Part shown: positions 25,230 through 33,382 of the stretch, piece by piece
Numbering within the stretch: the first letter of the stretch is position 1
Layout: each line of letters starts with the position of its first letter
Assembly: GCA_026989535.1 (NCBI GenBank)
Contig: JALSJD010000089.1
Span: 1-33,803, forward strand
DNA length: 33,803 nucleotides
Direction of reading: 5' to 3'
Source: Cyclobacteriaceae bacterium
Lineage (GTDB): Bacteria > Bacteroidota > Bacteroidia > Cytophagales > Cyclobacteriaceae
Made by a program: the position numbers and the translations under genes
The notes under the pieces: generated by a model
What the model saw: only the letters and a program-made list of their open reading frames with translations
Told to the model about the DNA's origin: nothing
Databases searched by the model: none

Positions 25230-25249
25230 CAATTATTTTTTAGCCAGAA
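25220..25249. terminator. Inverted repeat spanning two convergent stop codons
   Basis: A perfect 10-bp pair (TTCTGGCTAA 25220-25229 and TTAGCCAGAA 25240-25249) encloses a 10-nt loop with TTTT. It covers the stop of the Rrf2 gene and the last codons of the carbonic anhydrase gene. There is no T run after either arm, so it may be a bidirectional hairpin rather than a classical terminator. Confidence 0.45.
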
Positions 25250-25889
25250 TATTGTCAGAAAGGTGATAAATTTCTTTTAAATTTTCTAAAATTTTTGGAA
25301 AATCAAGTTTAAGGTCTTTCAATGTGCCATTACTAATATCATATACCCAACCATGTACTTTTGGGTATCCGTTTTCTGAATAGCTGTCTAGCACAAAATT
25401 AGTTTTAATAACATTTATGCATTGTTCTTCTACATTGAGTTCAACCAATCTGTCAAATTTGTCTTTAAACTTTTTAATATTAGCTAATTCTTCTCGATGG
25501 ATTCTATACACATCTCTGATGTTTTTTAGCCATTTATCCAATAGGCCAAGTGATTGTTTCTTCATAGCCGCTTGTACTCCTCCACAGCCATAATGCCCAC
25601 AAACAACGATATGCTTTACTTTTAATTCCTGAACGGCATACTGAATTACAGTCATAACGTTCATATCCGTATTAGCCACCACATTGGCAATGTTACGATG
25701 AACAAACATTTCTCCAGGGTTTGTACTTGTTAGTGTATTGGCTGGCACTCGGCTATCAGAGCAGCCAATAAACAAAAACTCAGGATTTTGTTGTTTGGCT
25801 AGATTTGTGAAAAACTCAGGATCTTCAATTTTTTTGATAGAAGCCCATTTTCTATTTTTTTCAAAAATATCATCGTATGAATCTGACAT
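25233..25889 (-). CDS. can: Beta-class carbonic anhydrase
   Basis: Interconverts CO2 and bicarbonate. The 218-residue protein carries the zinc ligands and catalytic pair of the beta class: C43-x-D45-x-R47 (IGCSDSRVPAN) and H99-x2-C102 (CGHYGCGG). The length is that of the short bacterial enzymes and there is no signal peptide, so it is cytoplasmic. It follows menE on the same strand after 94 bp with no recognisable terminator, but its function gives no reason for co-regulation with menaquinone genes. Confidence 0.95.
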   Translation of the reverse strand: MSDSYDDIFEKNRKWASIKKIEDPEFFTNLAKQQNPEFLFIGCSDSRVPANTLTSTNPGEMFVHRNIANVVANTDMNVMTVIQYAVQELKVKHIVVCGHYGCGGVQAAMKKQSLGLLDKWLKNIRDVYRIHREELANIKKFKDKFDRLVELNVEEQCINVIKTNFVLDSYSENGYPKVHGWVYDISNGTLKDLKLDFPKILENLKEIYHLSDNILAKK

Positions 25890-25983
25890 AACTTTGTTGT
25901 TTGCTGCTAAGATAGGATACTTCTCGCTTTTGCGCCCTATGGCACAAAAAAATAAATAGTGTCTCTAAAAAACAGCTCTTTTT

Positions 25984-27048
25984 TCAACGGTTTTGGAAGC
26001 TACTTCTTCTATTTATTTTTCCAGCGTTGGTTTTAACAAAGCTGTTTATGTAAATGATTTCTTTCGGATGCCTCCGTTTGTCTATCTCAATTAAGGAAAA
26101 ATCCATTTCACTTATTAGATTAATTACATTTTCGCTTTCAATGCAAAGTATGAGTTTAGTGCCTAAGTAATCATCAGGAATCCCATATAAGAAAAATCTA
26201 TTTTTGATATTTAGCTTTTCAAAATAATGTTCAATTGGCCTTTCAATTTCTTCTAATTGTATTTTTATTCCACCACTATTTATAACATTGTCTGCCCGAC
26301 CTAACCATTCAAACTGATTGGATGAAATTAGTTTTACTCGGTCGTTTGTGATGAGTTTTTGTTTGTTAGTAATTGCACCTGTAATTACTAATTGTTTTTG
26401 GTTATTAATGCCAATTTTTGTGTCGCCAATTATTTTAAAATACTTTTCTTTCGGTTGAGACAGTCGTTTTAGCGCAATATGCGAAACCGTTTCGGTCATG
26501 CCATACGTGCTAAAAACAGGGATATTAAGTTGTGCTATTTGGTTGGCTAGAGACTGACTAACGGGTGCACCCCCAAGTATGATGGCGCTGCAATTTTGTA
26601 TTTTATTGGGGTAAAATTTAAGCGTGTTTTCAAATTGCAAAGGCACCATTGCTGCAAAATCAAATTGCTGCTCCATTTCTTTTAAAGGGTTCGATGAGGG
26701 CTCTTTAATAACTAATTGAAGTTGATGCTCCAACGCTCGAACAAGCATCATTTTGCCCCCAATGTAAGCGGTATCTATGCAAACAAGGGCAATACTCTTC
26801 GGTTTAAGTTTTAATGCTTTAACGGTTAGCTTGGCACTAAGCTGCATTTGTGCTCTTGTAATGCTGATAGTTTTGGGTTTGCCTGTTGAGCCAGAAGTTT
26901 GTTGCGCAAACTCTTGCTGGGCATTGAGCCATTGCTGGCAAAAGGTTAAGGTCGTTTTCTCAAAAACAGAATTGGTTGCGTAATCTCCTGTCCTAATCTG
27001 CTCATAGGAATATGTTTTATTATTTAATAGGAGCGAAGTTGGGGTCAT
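25984..27048 (-). CDS. menE: O-succinylbenzoate-CoA ligase MenE (short form)
   Basis: An acyl-adenylate-forming ligase of 354 residues, shorter than the 450-490 of E. coli MenE but usual for Bacteroidota. Motifs of the superfamily are present: the P-loop-like QQTSGSTGKPKTI near residue 50, the core STYGMTETVSHI near 190, WLGRADNVINSGGIKIQLEEIE for the hinge, and a C-terminal KTNAGKINRR with the catalytic Lys. It activates O-succinylbenzoate with ATP and CoA before MenB acts. It is separated from menB by the GxxExxY element and repeat array (27052-28080), so it may depend on readthrough or on its own promoter. Confidence 0.9.
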   Translation of the reverse strand: MTPTSLLLNNKTYSYEQIRTGDYATNSVFEKTTLTFCQQWLNAQQEFAQQTSGSTGKPKTISITRAQMQLSAKLTVKALKLKPKSIALVCIDTAYIGGKMMLVRALEHQLQLVIKEPSSNPLKEMEQQFDFAAMVPLQFENTLKFYPNKIQNCSAIILGGAPVSQSLANQIAQLNIPVFSTYGMTETVSHIALKRLSQPKEKYFKIIGDTKIGINNQKQLVITGAITNKQKLITNDRVKLISSNQFEWLGRADNVINSGGIKIQLEEIERPIEHYFEKLNIKNRFFLYGIPDDYLGTKLILCIESENVINLISEMDFSLIEIDKRRHPKEIIYINSFVKTNAGKINRRSSFQNR

Positions 27049-27051
27049 TCA

Positions 27052-27547
27052 AAATAAATTTTAACCACAGAGGGCACAAAGAATACACAGAGGTTATAAT
27101 GTTCCGTTAATTACACGTTTTATGCCATTTTTTAGCAAGGTAACATTGAAATTTATGAGAAGGCCTAATTTGTAATCTCCTAATTTCATATAGGTAAGAG
27201 TTTGTGCTAAGTGAACATCATTTAAGGCTTCTACACTTTTGAGTTCAATTACCACTTTATTTTCCACCAATAAATCAATACGATATCCACAATCAAGCTT
27301 TACATCTTCAAATATGAGAGGCATTGTTTTTTCTTTTACAACCAATAAATCCGATTGTTTTAGCTTATAATATAAACATTCTTGGTAAGCACTTTCAAGA
27401 AGTCCAGGGCCTAATGCTTTATGCACATCAATGGCACAGCCTATAATTTTTGTTGCAATATCATTTTCGGTCATCACTACGTAAGTTTATCTGTGTTCTC
27501 CGTGGTTAATTATCTACGGCATCAAAATTAGGCTCTTGCTTTTCAAT
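27052..27547. mobile_element. GxxExxY element: nuclease gene between inverted-repeat arms
   Basis: The left arm (from AATAAATTTTAACCACAGAG at 27053 to about 27093) and the right arm (about 27481-27512, ending CTCCGTGGTTAATT) are imperfect inverted repeats sharing AACCAC, GAG and ACACAGA blocks. The right arm is shorter than in the neighbouring gene-less units. A decayed copy of the menB end follows at 27514-27547. The coding region of the GxxExxY gene fills the space between the arms: its stop (27094-27096) touches the left arm and its start (27477) is 4 bp from the right arm. The shape is that of a small mobile or palindromic element with one cargo gene. No transposase or clean target duplication is visible. 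Confidence 0.7.
27094..27477 (-). CDS. GxxExxY family protein, PD-(D/E)xK-type nuclease fold
   Basis: A 127-residue protein. The family-naming motif G25-L-L-E28-S-A-Y31 follows the helix TKIIGCAIDVHKALGPG. The nuclease core is visible as Y-R-I-D68-L-L-V then V-V-I-E78-L-K80, the D-x9-E-x-K pattern of PD-(D/E)xK enzymes, followed by a conserved Q-T-L-T-Y-M helix (Q92). A DNA- or RNA-cleaving activity is expected from the fold but has not, to my knowledge, been shown for the family. All catalytic residues are intact. It is inserted in the men operon between menB and menE, on the operon strand, and it is unrelated to menaquinone synthesis. ATG-ATG start; I kept the first. Confidence 0.9.
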   Translation of the reverse strand: MMTENDIATKIIGCAIDVHKALGPGLLESAYQECLYYKLKQSDLLVVKEKTMPLIFEDVKLDCGYRIDLLVENKVVIELKSVEALNDVHLAQTLTYMKLGDYKLGLLINFNVTLLKNGIKRVINGTL

Positions 27548-28086
27548 AATAAATTTTAACCACAAAGCTCACAAAGAATACACAGAGGTTACAGAGTTCG
27601 TGCAGTGTAAGTTTCATTGTGTCCTTTGTGCCTTCTTTGTGTTCTCCGTGGTTAATTGTCTGCGGTATCAAAATTAGGCTTTTGCATTTCAATAATAAAT
27701 TTTAACCACAGAGGGCGCAAAGAATACACAGAGGTTACAGAGTTCCGTGCAAAGTAAGTTTATCTGTGTCCTTCGTGCCTTCTTTGTGTTCTCCGTGGTT
27801 AATTGTCTGCGGTATCAAAATTAGGCTTTTGCATTTCAATAATAAATTTTAACCACAGAGGGCGCAAAGAATACACAGAGGTTACAGAGTTCCGTGCAAA
27901 GTAAGTTTATCTGTGTCCTTCGTGCCTTCTTTGTGTTCTCCGTGGTTAATTACCTACGGCATCAAAATTAGGCTTTTGCATTTCAATAATAAATTTTAAC
28001 CACAAAGGGCGCAGAGTTCCGTGCAAAGTAAGTTTATCTGTGTCCTTTGTGTCTTCTTTGTGTTCTCTGTGGTTAATTACCTACGG
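27548..28086. repeat. Tandem array of 147-bp gene-less palindromic units
   Basis: Units start at 27548, 27694, 27841 and 27988 (steps of 146, 147, 147); the fourth is shortened. Each contains a left arm (TTTTAACCACAGAGGGCGCA, then AAAGAATACACAGAGG), a short centre with GTTCCGT and GTAAGTTTATCTGTG, and a right arm ending CTCCGTGGTTAATT. The second and third units differ at only four positions. The centre keeps pieces of both ends of the GxxExxY element (GTTCCGT from the gene 3' end, TAAGTTTATCTGTG from its right side), so they look like deletion derivatives. The fourth unit lacks about 20 bp of the left arm. This explains the 600-bp stretch without a gene between 27478 and 28080. Confidence 0.9.
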
Positions 28087-28905
28087 AAATTTCGGAAACT
28101 TATCAAAATCAGGGTCTCGCTTTTCAACAAAGGCATTGCGACCTTCTTTGGCTTCTTCTGATAAATAATAGAGCAAGGTAGCATTTCCTGCTAATTCTTG
28201 AATACCTGCTTGCCCATCCAACTCTGCATTAAACGAGCTTTTTAGCATTCTTAGAGCAAGGGGGCTTCTCTTAATCATTTTCTTCGACCAAGCCACATAC
28301 TCATTCTCCAACTGATCTAACGGAACCACTTTATTTATCAAGCCCATATCTAAGGCTTCCTCAGCATTGTATTGGTCGCATAAATACCAGATTTCGCGTG
28401 CTTTCTTTTGACCTACACTTCGAGCTAAGTAACTGGCTCCAAAGCCGCCATCAAAACTGCCTACTTTAGGGCCCGTTTGCCCAAATCGAGCATTTTCGGC
28501 TGCAATGGTTAAATCACACACTACGTGTAGCACATGCCCACCACCAATGGCCCAACCGGCAACGGCTGCAATAACCGGCTTAGGAATAGACCTTATTTGC
28601 TTTTGAAGGTCGAGTACATTTAGTCGAGGTACGGTGTCTTTGCCTACATAGCCTCCGTGGCCTCGTACGCTTTGGTCGCCACCACTGCAAAATGCTTTAT
28701 CACCAACGCCCGTAAACACAATTACACGCACATCTTCACTATCACGGCAGTAGTTCATTGCATCAATCATTTCGCTTACTGTTAGTGGCGTAAATGCGTT
28801 ATGCACCTGAGGGCGGTTAATGCTTATTCTTGCAATTCCTTCAAAAATATCAAAGAGAATTTCTTTGTATTCTTTTATGCTTTTCCAAGAGTAGGTTGAT
28901 TCCAT
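28081..28905 (-). CDS. menB: 1,4-dihydroxy-2-naphthoyl-CoA synthase MenB
   Basis: A crotonase-fold enzyme that cyclises O-succinylbenzoyl-CoA to DHNA-CoA. The 274-residue protein has all MenB signatures: [19 protein letters not shown] (oxyanion region and bicarbonate/active-site loop), [48 protein letters not shown] and the C-terminal [21 protein letters not shown]. The start overlaps the end of menD by 31 bp. The TAG stop at 28081-28083 lies where the palindromic array begins, and decayed copies of its last codons recur in the array. Confidence 0.97.
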   Translation of the reverse strand: MESTYSWKSIKEYKEILFDIFEGIARISINRPQVHNAFTPLTVSEMIDAMNYCRDSEDVRVIVFTGVGDKAFCSGGDQSVRGHGGYVGKDTVPRLNVLDLQKQIRSIPKPVIAAVAGWAIGGGHVLHVVCDLTIAAENARFGQTGPKVGSFDGGFGASYLARSVGQKKAREIWYLCDQYNAEEALDMGLINKVVPLDQLENEYVAWSKKMIKRSPLALRMLKSSFNAELDGQAGIQELAGNATLLYYLSEEAKEGRNAFVEKRDPDFDKFPKFP

Positions 28906-30599
28906 AATTTTTTTGCTTGTTTTTTAAAATTCTTAAATACTTGTGTGTTTACATCTATAAACGATTCTATCTCCAAAATCTTAGGATGGCCATCTTGCAC
29001 CCAAAATTTATTAAGGCCATTCGATAAGCCTCCAATAGAAGCGCAATGATAATACGTAATGCCAAATTCTTCTGCTAAATTCTTCGCTTTTAAATCTTGT
29101 TTGGTAATAAAAAATTCCTCTTTTTCAGGTAGCTTGTTTGGCCCATCTATTAAATCGAAAATACCACCTCCGTGGTTATTAAGCACGATAACGCGCAAAT
29201 TAGGAGGGATATGATGATGCCAAAAAGCATTTCTATCATAAAAAAAAGCCATATCACCCGTTATAAGCAAGGTGGTTTTTTTTGCTTTTAGCGCAGCCCC
29301 CAAAGCGGTGCTTGTACTGCCATCAATACCGCTGGTGCCTCGGTTGCAAAATAGTTCAATTTGTCGGTAAGAGTGGCTAAGACCAATAATATTGGCATAG
29401 CGCACCGTCATGCTATTAGCAAAATGAACATCGCAGCTCATGGGTAAATTGGTGAGAATAGTATGTAGGGTGGTAAACTCATTAAACACCTCTGTGGTGT
29501 GGAAATCCTCCACAAATTTTCTACTCTTATTTTGATAACTCAGCCAATTTTGGCTATAGTCAAAATGGCTTTTTTTAACGATATCCTTTATGCTATTAAA
29601 AAAGTTAATGGGAGTAACAGGTATTATACGAGTTAAGGATTGAAATGTATCGGATACCATTCCATCTTGCTGAATATGCCAATGCGCTTTGGGTTTATGC
29701 GTGCGCAAATACTTTTTTAAGCTTTTTGATAAAACAGAAGCACCAAAGGTAATTAGCAGTTCGGGTTGCAACTCAGTTAATTGAGCCTCTGGCAGCGCAT
29801 CTATAAAAATATCGTGCGATTTAATAAGCTCGGGGGTGGCGTGCATATTAGAGAGAATGCCGCCAATAACAGGGATATGTTTTTTGGCTTTGAGTTCGCC
29901 TAAAATTAATAATAGTTCGGTAGATAGGTGATGTTGCCCAACCACAATTAATCGTTTGGAGTACAGGTTCCATTCATCTACCAAATTAGCCCAGTCCGCA
30001 TTTGATAATTGCTTAGTAATAAATGACTTATGAATGGTTTTAGCAGTTTTATAAGAGGGCTTAGCATCCTTGTTAGGATAAAATGGTTCTCTAAAAGGAA
30101 TGTTGATATGCACAGGGCCTTTGGCTCCATCATCGGCTAAATTAATGGCATCGGAAAACGTTCTTTCAAAATGCCAAGCAGCCTCTTTATTATCAATGTC
30201 AACGGGGCATTGGAAACTTTTTTTTACGTGGTTTCCGTAAATATTTTGCTGGTAAATGGTTTGCCCATCTTTTTGATCAATCCATTCTTGTGGGCGGTCT
30301 GCCGTTAGAATAATGAGTGGAATTTGTTGAAAAAATGCCTCTGCAACCGCAGGAGCATAATTATAGGCTGCACTCCCCGAAGTGGCAATAAGCACCACAG
30401 GTAGTTTGGACTTTTGCGCCATACCTAAGGCTATAAAAGCAGCTGAACGCTCATCGTTTATTACATAGGTTTTTATTTTAGGATGCCGATTAAAGCTAAT
30501 AAGGAGTGGGGCATTTCGAGAGCCAGGTGATAGCACCGCATCGCTTACGCCAAGCTGATGGCAAATTTCTGCAATATTATAAATGGGTGCGTAGTTCAC
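28875..30599 (-). CDS. menD: MenD (SEPHCHC synthase)
   Basis: A thiamine-diphosphate enzyme that joins isochorismate and 2-oxoglutarate in the second committed step of menaquinone synthesis. The 574-residue length is standard. The N-terminal motif [16 protein letters not shown] and the Glu of the ThDP-binding N domain are present. The cofactor motif is [20 protein letters not shown], running on to [15 protein letters not shown]. The gene lies 2 bp after menF and overlaps menB. Confidence 0.96.
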   Translation of the reverse strand: MNYAPIYNIAEICHQLGVSDAVLSPGSRNAPLLISFNRHPKIKTYVINDERSAAFIALGMAQKSKLPVVLIATSGSAAYNYAPAVAEAFFQQIPLIILTADRPQEWIDQKDGQTIYQQNIYGNHVKKSFQCPVDIDNKEAAWHFERTFSDAINLADDGAKGPVHINIPFREPFYPNKDAKPSYKTAKTIHKSFITKQLSNADWANLVDEWNLYSKRLIVVGQHHLSTELLLILGELKAKKHIPVIGGILSNMHATPELIKSHDIFIDALPEAQLTELQPELLITFGASVLSKSLKKYLRTHKPKAHWHIQQDGMVSDTFQSLTRIIPVTPINFFNSIKDIVKKSHFDYSQNWLSYQNKSRKFVEDFHTTEVFNEFTTLHTILTNLPMSCDVHFANSMTVRYANIIGLSHSYRQIELFCNRGTSGIDGSTSTALGAALKAKKTTLLITGDMAFFYDRNAFWHHHIPPNLRVIVLNNHGGGIFDLIDGPNKLPEKEEFFITKQDLKAKNLAEEFGITYYHCASIGGLSNGLNKFWVQDGHPKILEIESFIDVNTQVFKNFKKQAKKLWNQPTLGKA

Positions 30600-30601
30600 T
30601 T

Positions 30602-31759
30602 TTATCCAATAATATTTAGTAAGGTATTAAATTTAAGTTCCGTTTCGTTCCACTCCTTTTCGGGGTTCGAAATGGCAGTTACACCTGCACCTGCAAATAG
30701 ATTGGCGTTGGCTTTAAACAACTCCATGCATCTTAAATTTACATATAAAGAGGTTTCGTTATTACTATTTACAGGGCCTAAATAGCCTGTGTAAAATTTG
30801 CGGTCGTGGGCTTCCGTTTTTTCAATAAAGGCTAAGGCAGGTTCTTTGGGCATTCCACAAACCGCAGAAGTTGGGTGCAATAAATTGAGCATTACTCCTC
30901 CTAAATTTTGAAACTCGGTGGCTTTGGTATCTACCTTAAAAGTGGTACATAAATGGTTTAAGTTGCCTGCTCTTACGGTCATTGGCCCTTCTTCAACAAA
31001 ATCGCGCAATCTAATTTCTTTAAACCTATTGATAATATAACGGCTTACCATTGCTTGTTCTTCAATGTCTTTATCTACCCAGGCTACCTCGTGCAATGGT
31101 TTATCCGGGTTATTTTTTTGCGTACCCGCTAAAGCCATCGTTTCAAAAATGCCATCTGCATTTACGTTTATGAGTAGTTCTGGTGTGGCGGTAAGCCAAG
31201 TGCCAAACTCTTTGGTGGAAATTACCGATACAAAAGCCGAAGGGTACTTGCTGCATAGTTTTGCAAAAGCTTCGGCAAGCGAAAAATCAATTGCCAATTT
31301 GTGTAGCTTTATTTTAGAAGGAACTACTTTGTTCAGGCCGCTCGATTTAATAGTATTTATTCCTTCTTGAACTGCCTTTGTATAGGCTTTTTTAGAAGTT
31401 GATTCTTGTTCGTTTGCAGTGGTGTAATACGCCCAAGAGGTATTTGTTTCCTCATTATTAATGGGCAAATTAGGATGCTCTAAGTCTATAAATTCTACCG
31501 TATGCGTAGCTTCTAAATGCCATAAGCTACCTGCATAATTGGCAAAAACAAAACCTTTGGGGAGGTTCTCAATGGGGGTTTCTATGCTGGTTAAAGCGTT
31601 GCCATCTAACAGTAACATTGGGTTTTGCCCGGGTTTTCGGTACAAGGCTATATTCTGATTATTGGCAACTGCCCAATTTGCCCAGCTATTAATATCCTTG
31701 GCTAATTGTTTATTCGTGTATGGCAATACCGCTTTACTATTCGATTTGGTTTCTTCCAT
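30602..31759 (-). CDS. menF: Isochorismate synthase MenF
   Basis: A chorismate-utilising enzyme of 385 residues that isomerises chorismate to isochorismate. The C-terminal catalytic domain shows GLNKVVPSKIKLHKL, ATPELLINV, METMALAGTQ-like FETMALAGTQ, HPTSAVCGMPKEPALAFI, YTGYLGPV and LFAGAGVTAISNPEKEWNET, which contains the Mg2+-binding Glu. It could in principle be an entC paralogue for a siderophore, but its place in the men operon (2 bp from menD and 2 bp from menI) settles the assignment. Confidence 0.93.
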   Translation of the reverse strand: MEETKSNSKAVLPYTNKQLAKDINSWANWAVANNQNIALYRKPGQNPMLLLDGNALTSIETPIENLPKGFVFANYAGSLWHLEATHTVEFIDLEHPNLPINNEETNTSWAYYTTANEQESTSKKAYTKAVQEGINTIKSSGLNKVVPSKIKLHKLAIDFSLAEAFAKLCSKYPSAFVSVISTKEFGTWLTATPELLINVNADGIFETMALAGTQKNNPDKPLHEVAWVDKDIEEQAMVSRYIINRFKEIRLRDFVEEGPMTVRAGNLNHLCTTFKVDTKATEFQNLGGVMLNLLHPTSAVCGMPKEPALAFIEKTEAHDRKFYTGYLGPVNSNNETSLYVNLRCMELFKANANLFAGAGVTAISNPEKEWNETELKFNTLLNIIG

Positions 31760-31761
31760 AG

Positions 31762-32181
31762 CTATTTTTTTGCAATCACCGATATGGTTAATCTACTTAC
31801 ACAAATTAGCTTGTCTTCTTCGTTGGTAATGTTAATTTCCCACACGTGCGTACTTCTACCAATATGAATTGGTTTGGTTACCCCATACACAAACCCACTT
31901 CGCACCGAGCGGATATGATTGGCATTAATATCCAGCCCAACCGCCATAAAATTTTCTTGGTCAATATTCATTTGTGCAGCAATGGAACCCAAGGTTTCGG
32001 CCAACACAACAGATGCGCCTCCATGCAATATTCCAAATGGCTGAACAGTGCGGTGGTCAACGGGCATTTTTGCTTTTATTAATTGAGGAGAAACCTCTAA
32101 AAACTCAATACCTAAGTGGCTTCCTAAGTTATTTTTTAAGCCTTTATTTAATTGTTCGGGAGTTATATCTATCGGAATCAA
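31762..32181 (-). CDS. menI: Hotdog thioesterase, likely DHNA-CoA hydrolase MenI
   Basis: A 139-residue hotdog-fold protein. MPVDHRTVQPFGILHGGASVVLAETLGS closely resembles the corresponding part of E. coli MenI (YdiI), including the catalytic Glu in LAE. INANHIRSVRSGFVYGV and WEINITNEEDKLICVSRLT continue the same similarity. As the first gene of the men operon, 2 bp before menF, it very likely hydrolyses DHNA-CoA to DHNA, the step between MenB and MenA. Other PaaI-type thioesterases look similar, but the context supports MenI. Confidence 0.85.
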   Translation of the reverse strand: MIPIDITPEQLNKGLKNNLGSHLGIEFLEVSPQLIKAKMPVDHRTVQPFGILHGGASVVLAETLGSIAAQMNIDQENFMAVGLDINANHIRSVRSGFVYGVTKPIHIGRSTHVWEINITNEEDKLICVSRLTISVIAKK

Positions 32182-32218
32182 TTTGGAATGATTAAAAATG
32201 TTTTAATTTGCTATTTAA

Positions 32219-32239
32219 TCCTGCTTACAGTAGGCAGGA
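32219..32239. repeat. Near-perfect 21-bp palindrome upstream of menI
   Basis: Arms TCCTGCTTAC and GTAGGCAGGA face each other around a single A, with one T-G pair. It lies in the 77-bp gap between menI and the phosphatase gene. CAAATCTA (32243-32250) next to it reads TAGATTTG on the minus strand, a -7 match for the men operon, but the nearest -33 is too close (15 nt). It could be an operator, a 5'-leader hairpin or another intergenic palindrome. Confidence 0.55.
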
Positions 32240-32258
32240 GTTCAAATCTACCTAGAAA

Positions 32259-32891
32259 TTGAAGACAAAAAAAATATATATTGTTCGTCATGGGCAAACG
32301 GACTATAATTTAAAGAGTATTGTGCAAGGCAAAGGCATTGATGCTTCCATCAATGAGAGGGGAAGAGTGCAGGCTCAAGCTTTTTATAATGCGTATAAGA
32401 ACGAAGGATTTGAGGTGATTTATACCTCTATGTTAAAAAGAACAACGGAATCCGTTGCCTCGTTTATTGCAGATGGCTTACCACAAACTAAACTGGCAGG
32501 GTTAGATGAAATTTGTTGGGGCGTTTACGAAGGAGTAGAAGCAGGGTACGAAGATAAATTATTTTTTAAGCGAATAACAGAAAGGTGGGCAAATGGAGAA
32601 ACTTCTTTAGCGATTGATGAAGGGGAAAGCCCAGATGAAGTAGCCGATAGACAGCAGGCAGTGATTGATATAATTAAAACAGCAGATGAATCTAACATTT
32701 TAATTTGCATGCACGGTAGGGCGTTACGCATTTTTTTAACACAACTGTTAAAATTGCCTCTGGCTACCATGGATCAATTTACACATACTAACCTTTGCTT
32801 ATATCAGCTAAATTATACGAATGGTAGGTTTGCTTTGGAAAAAGAGAATGATATTCGCCATTTAGAAAAGCTAGAAACAAAAGTGATATGA
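32259..32891 (+). CDS. Histidine phosphatase superfamily protein (PhoE/GpmB-like)
   Basis: A 210-residue cytoplasmic enzyme. The catalytic IYIVRHGQTDYN (phospho-accepting His) is at residues 7-18, the second Arg is in SMLKRTTESV, the Glu in the EICWGVYEG segment, and the second His in LICMHGRALR. Substrates in the family range from phosphoglycerate to ribazole phosphate and cannot be told here. The start is TTG at 32259: a TAG stop lies two codons upstream in frame and no ATG is available near the catalytic motif. It overlaps the next gene by 4 bp (ATGA-type). Confidence 0.85.
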   Translation: MKTKKIYIVRHGQTDYNLKSIVQGKGIDASINERGRVQAQAFYNAYKNEGFEVIYTSMLKRTTESVASFIADGLPQTKLAGLDEICWGVYEGVEAGYEDKLFFKRITERWANGETSLAIDEGESPDEVADRQQAVIDIIKTADESNILICMHGRALRIFLTQLLKLPLATMDQFTHTNLCLYQLNYTNGRFALEKENDIRHLEKLETKVI

Positions 32892-33382
32892 CGCAAAAAC
32901 TGACTTTTTTAGTATTGTTTCTTATTGGTGTTGGTTGTACTTCTTCTACCCAAGAAAAAAAGGTGGAAGAGGTTGTGGATGAAAATTATGACCCTATACT
33001 TACGCCTTACTTTTCTATCGTAGAAGCTTTAATAAAGGATGATTTTGAAAAAGCACGCACTTACGGACTGGAAGTTTCGAAAGCAACCTCTGATACAGGA
33101 GTAAAGCTTGCCCTTACAGGAATGGGTACTTTAATGGCTGAGGCTTCATCATCCTACGATCAACGTGCTATTTTAGAACAGTTCGGAATGGTAATACCAT
33201 TGTATTTGGAGCAAAGCATTATAAACGATTATCCTATTTATACATTTAAATGCAAAAACGAATTTGACGAAAAAGAGGTTTTTTGGTTTTCGCTATCAAA
33301 GCAGAGTAAAAATCCTTTTATAGGAAATAATTCGGGCGATTGTGTAGAGATGGTGGAGGAAATTAAGCCAATTATCAAATGA
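32888..33382 (+). CDS. DUF3347-like lipoprotein
   Basis: A 164-residue lipoprotein (lipobox GVGC, C17) with a 15-residue acidic linker, then one domain. The helix ILTPYFSIVEALIKDDFEKARTYG and the closing segment CKNEFDEKEVFWFSLSKQSKNPFIG, ending near a second Cys (GDCVEM), resemble DUF3347 domains. Those are often found with copper-export systems in Bacteroidota. No copper gene is visible here. It overlaps the phosphatase gene and the following thioredoxin gene by 4 bp each, so the three are one unit. Confidence 0.65.
   Translation: MTQKLTFLVLFLIGVGCTSSTQEKKVEEVVDENYDPILTPYFSIVEALIKDDFEKARTYGLEVSKATSDTGVKLALTGMGTLMAEASSSYDQRAILEQFGMVIPLYLEQSIINDYPIYTFKCKNEFDEKEVFWFSLSKQSKNPFIGNNSGDCVEMVEEIKPIIK

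Noticed and set aside
25930-25955. TTTTGCGCC / GGCACAAAA hairpin between carbonic anhydrase and menE
   Set aside because: One mismatch and its T run lies before the stem on the transcribed strand, so it is not a terminator; probably chance.
27548-28086. Regular repeats that could suggest a CRISPR array
   Set aside because: The period is 147 bp, the whole unit including the between-arm sequence is repeated, there are no unique spacers, and no cas genes are near.
32240-32256. T-arm-like GTTCAAATCTACC after the menI palindrome, a possible third tRNA remnant
   Set aside because: Only the T-loop motif fits; the stem does not pair and no matching tRNA is nearby, so evidence is too weak.
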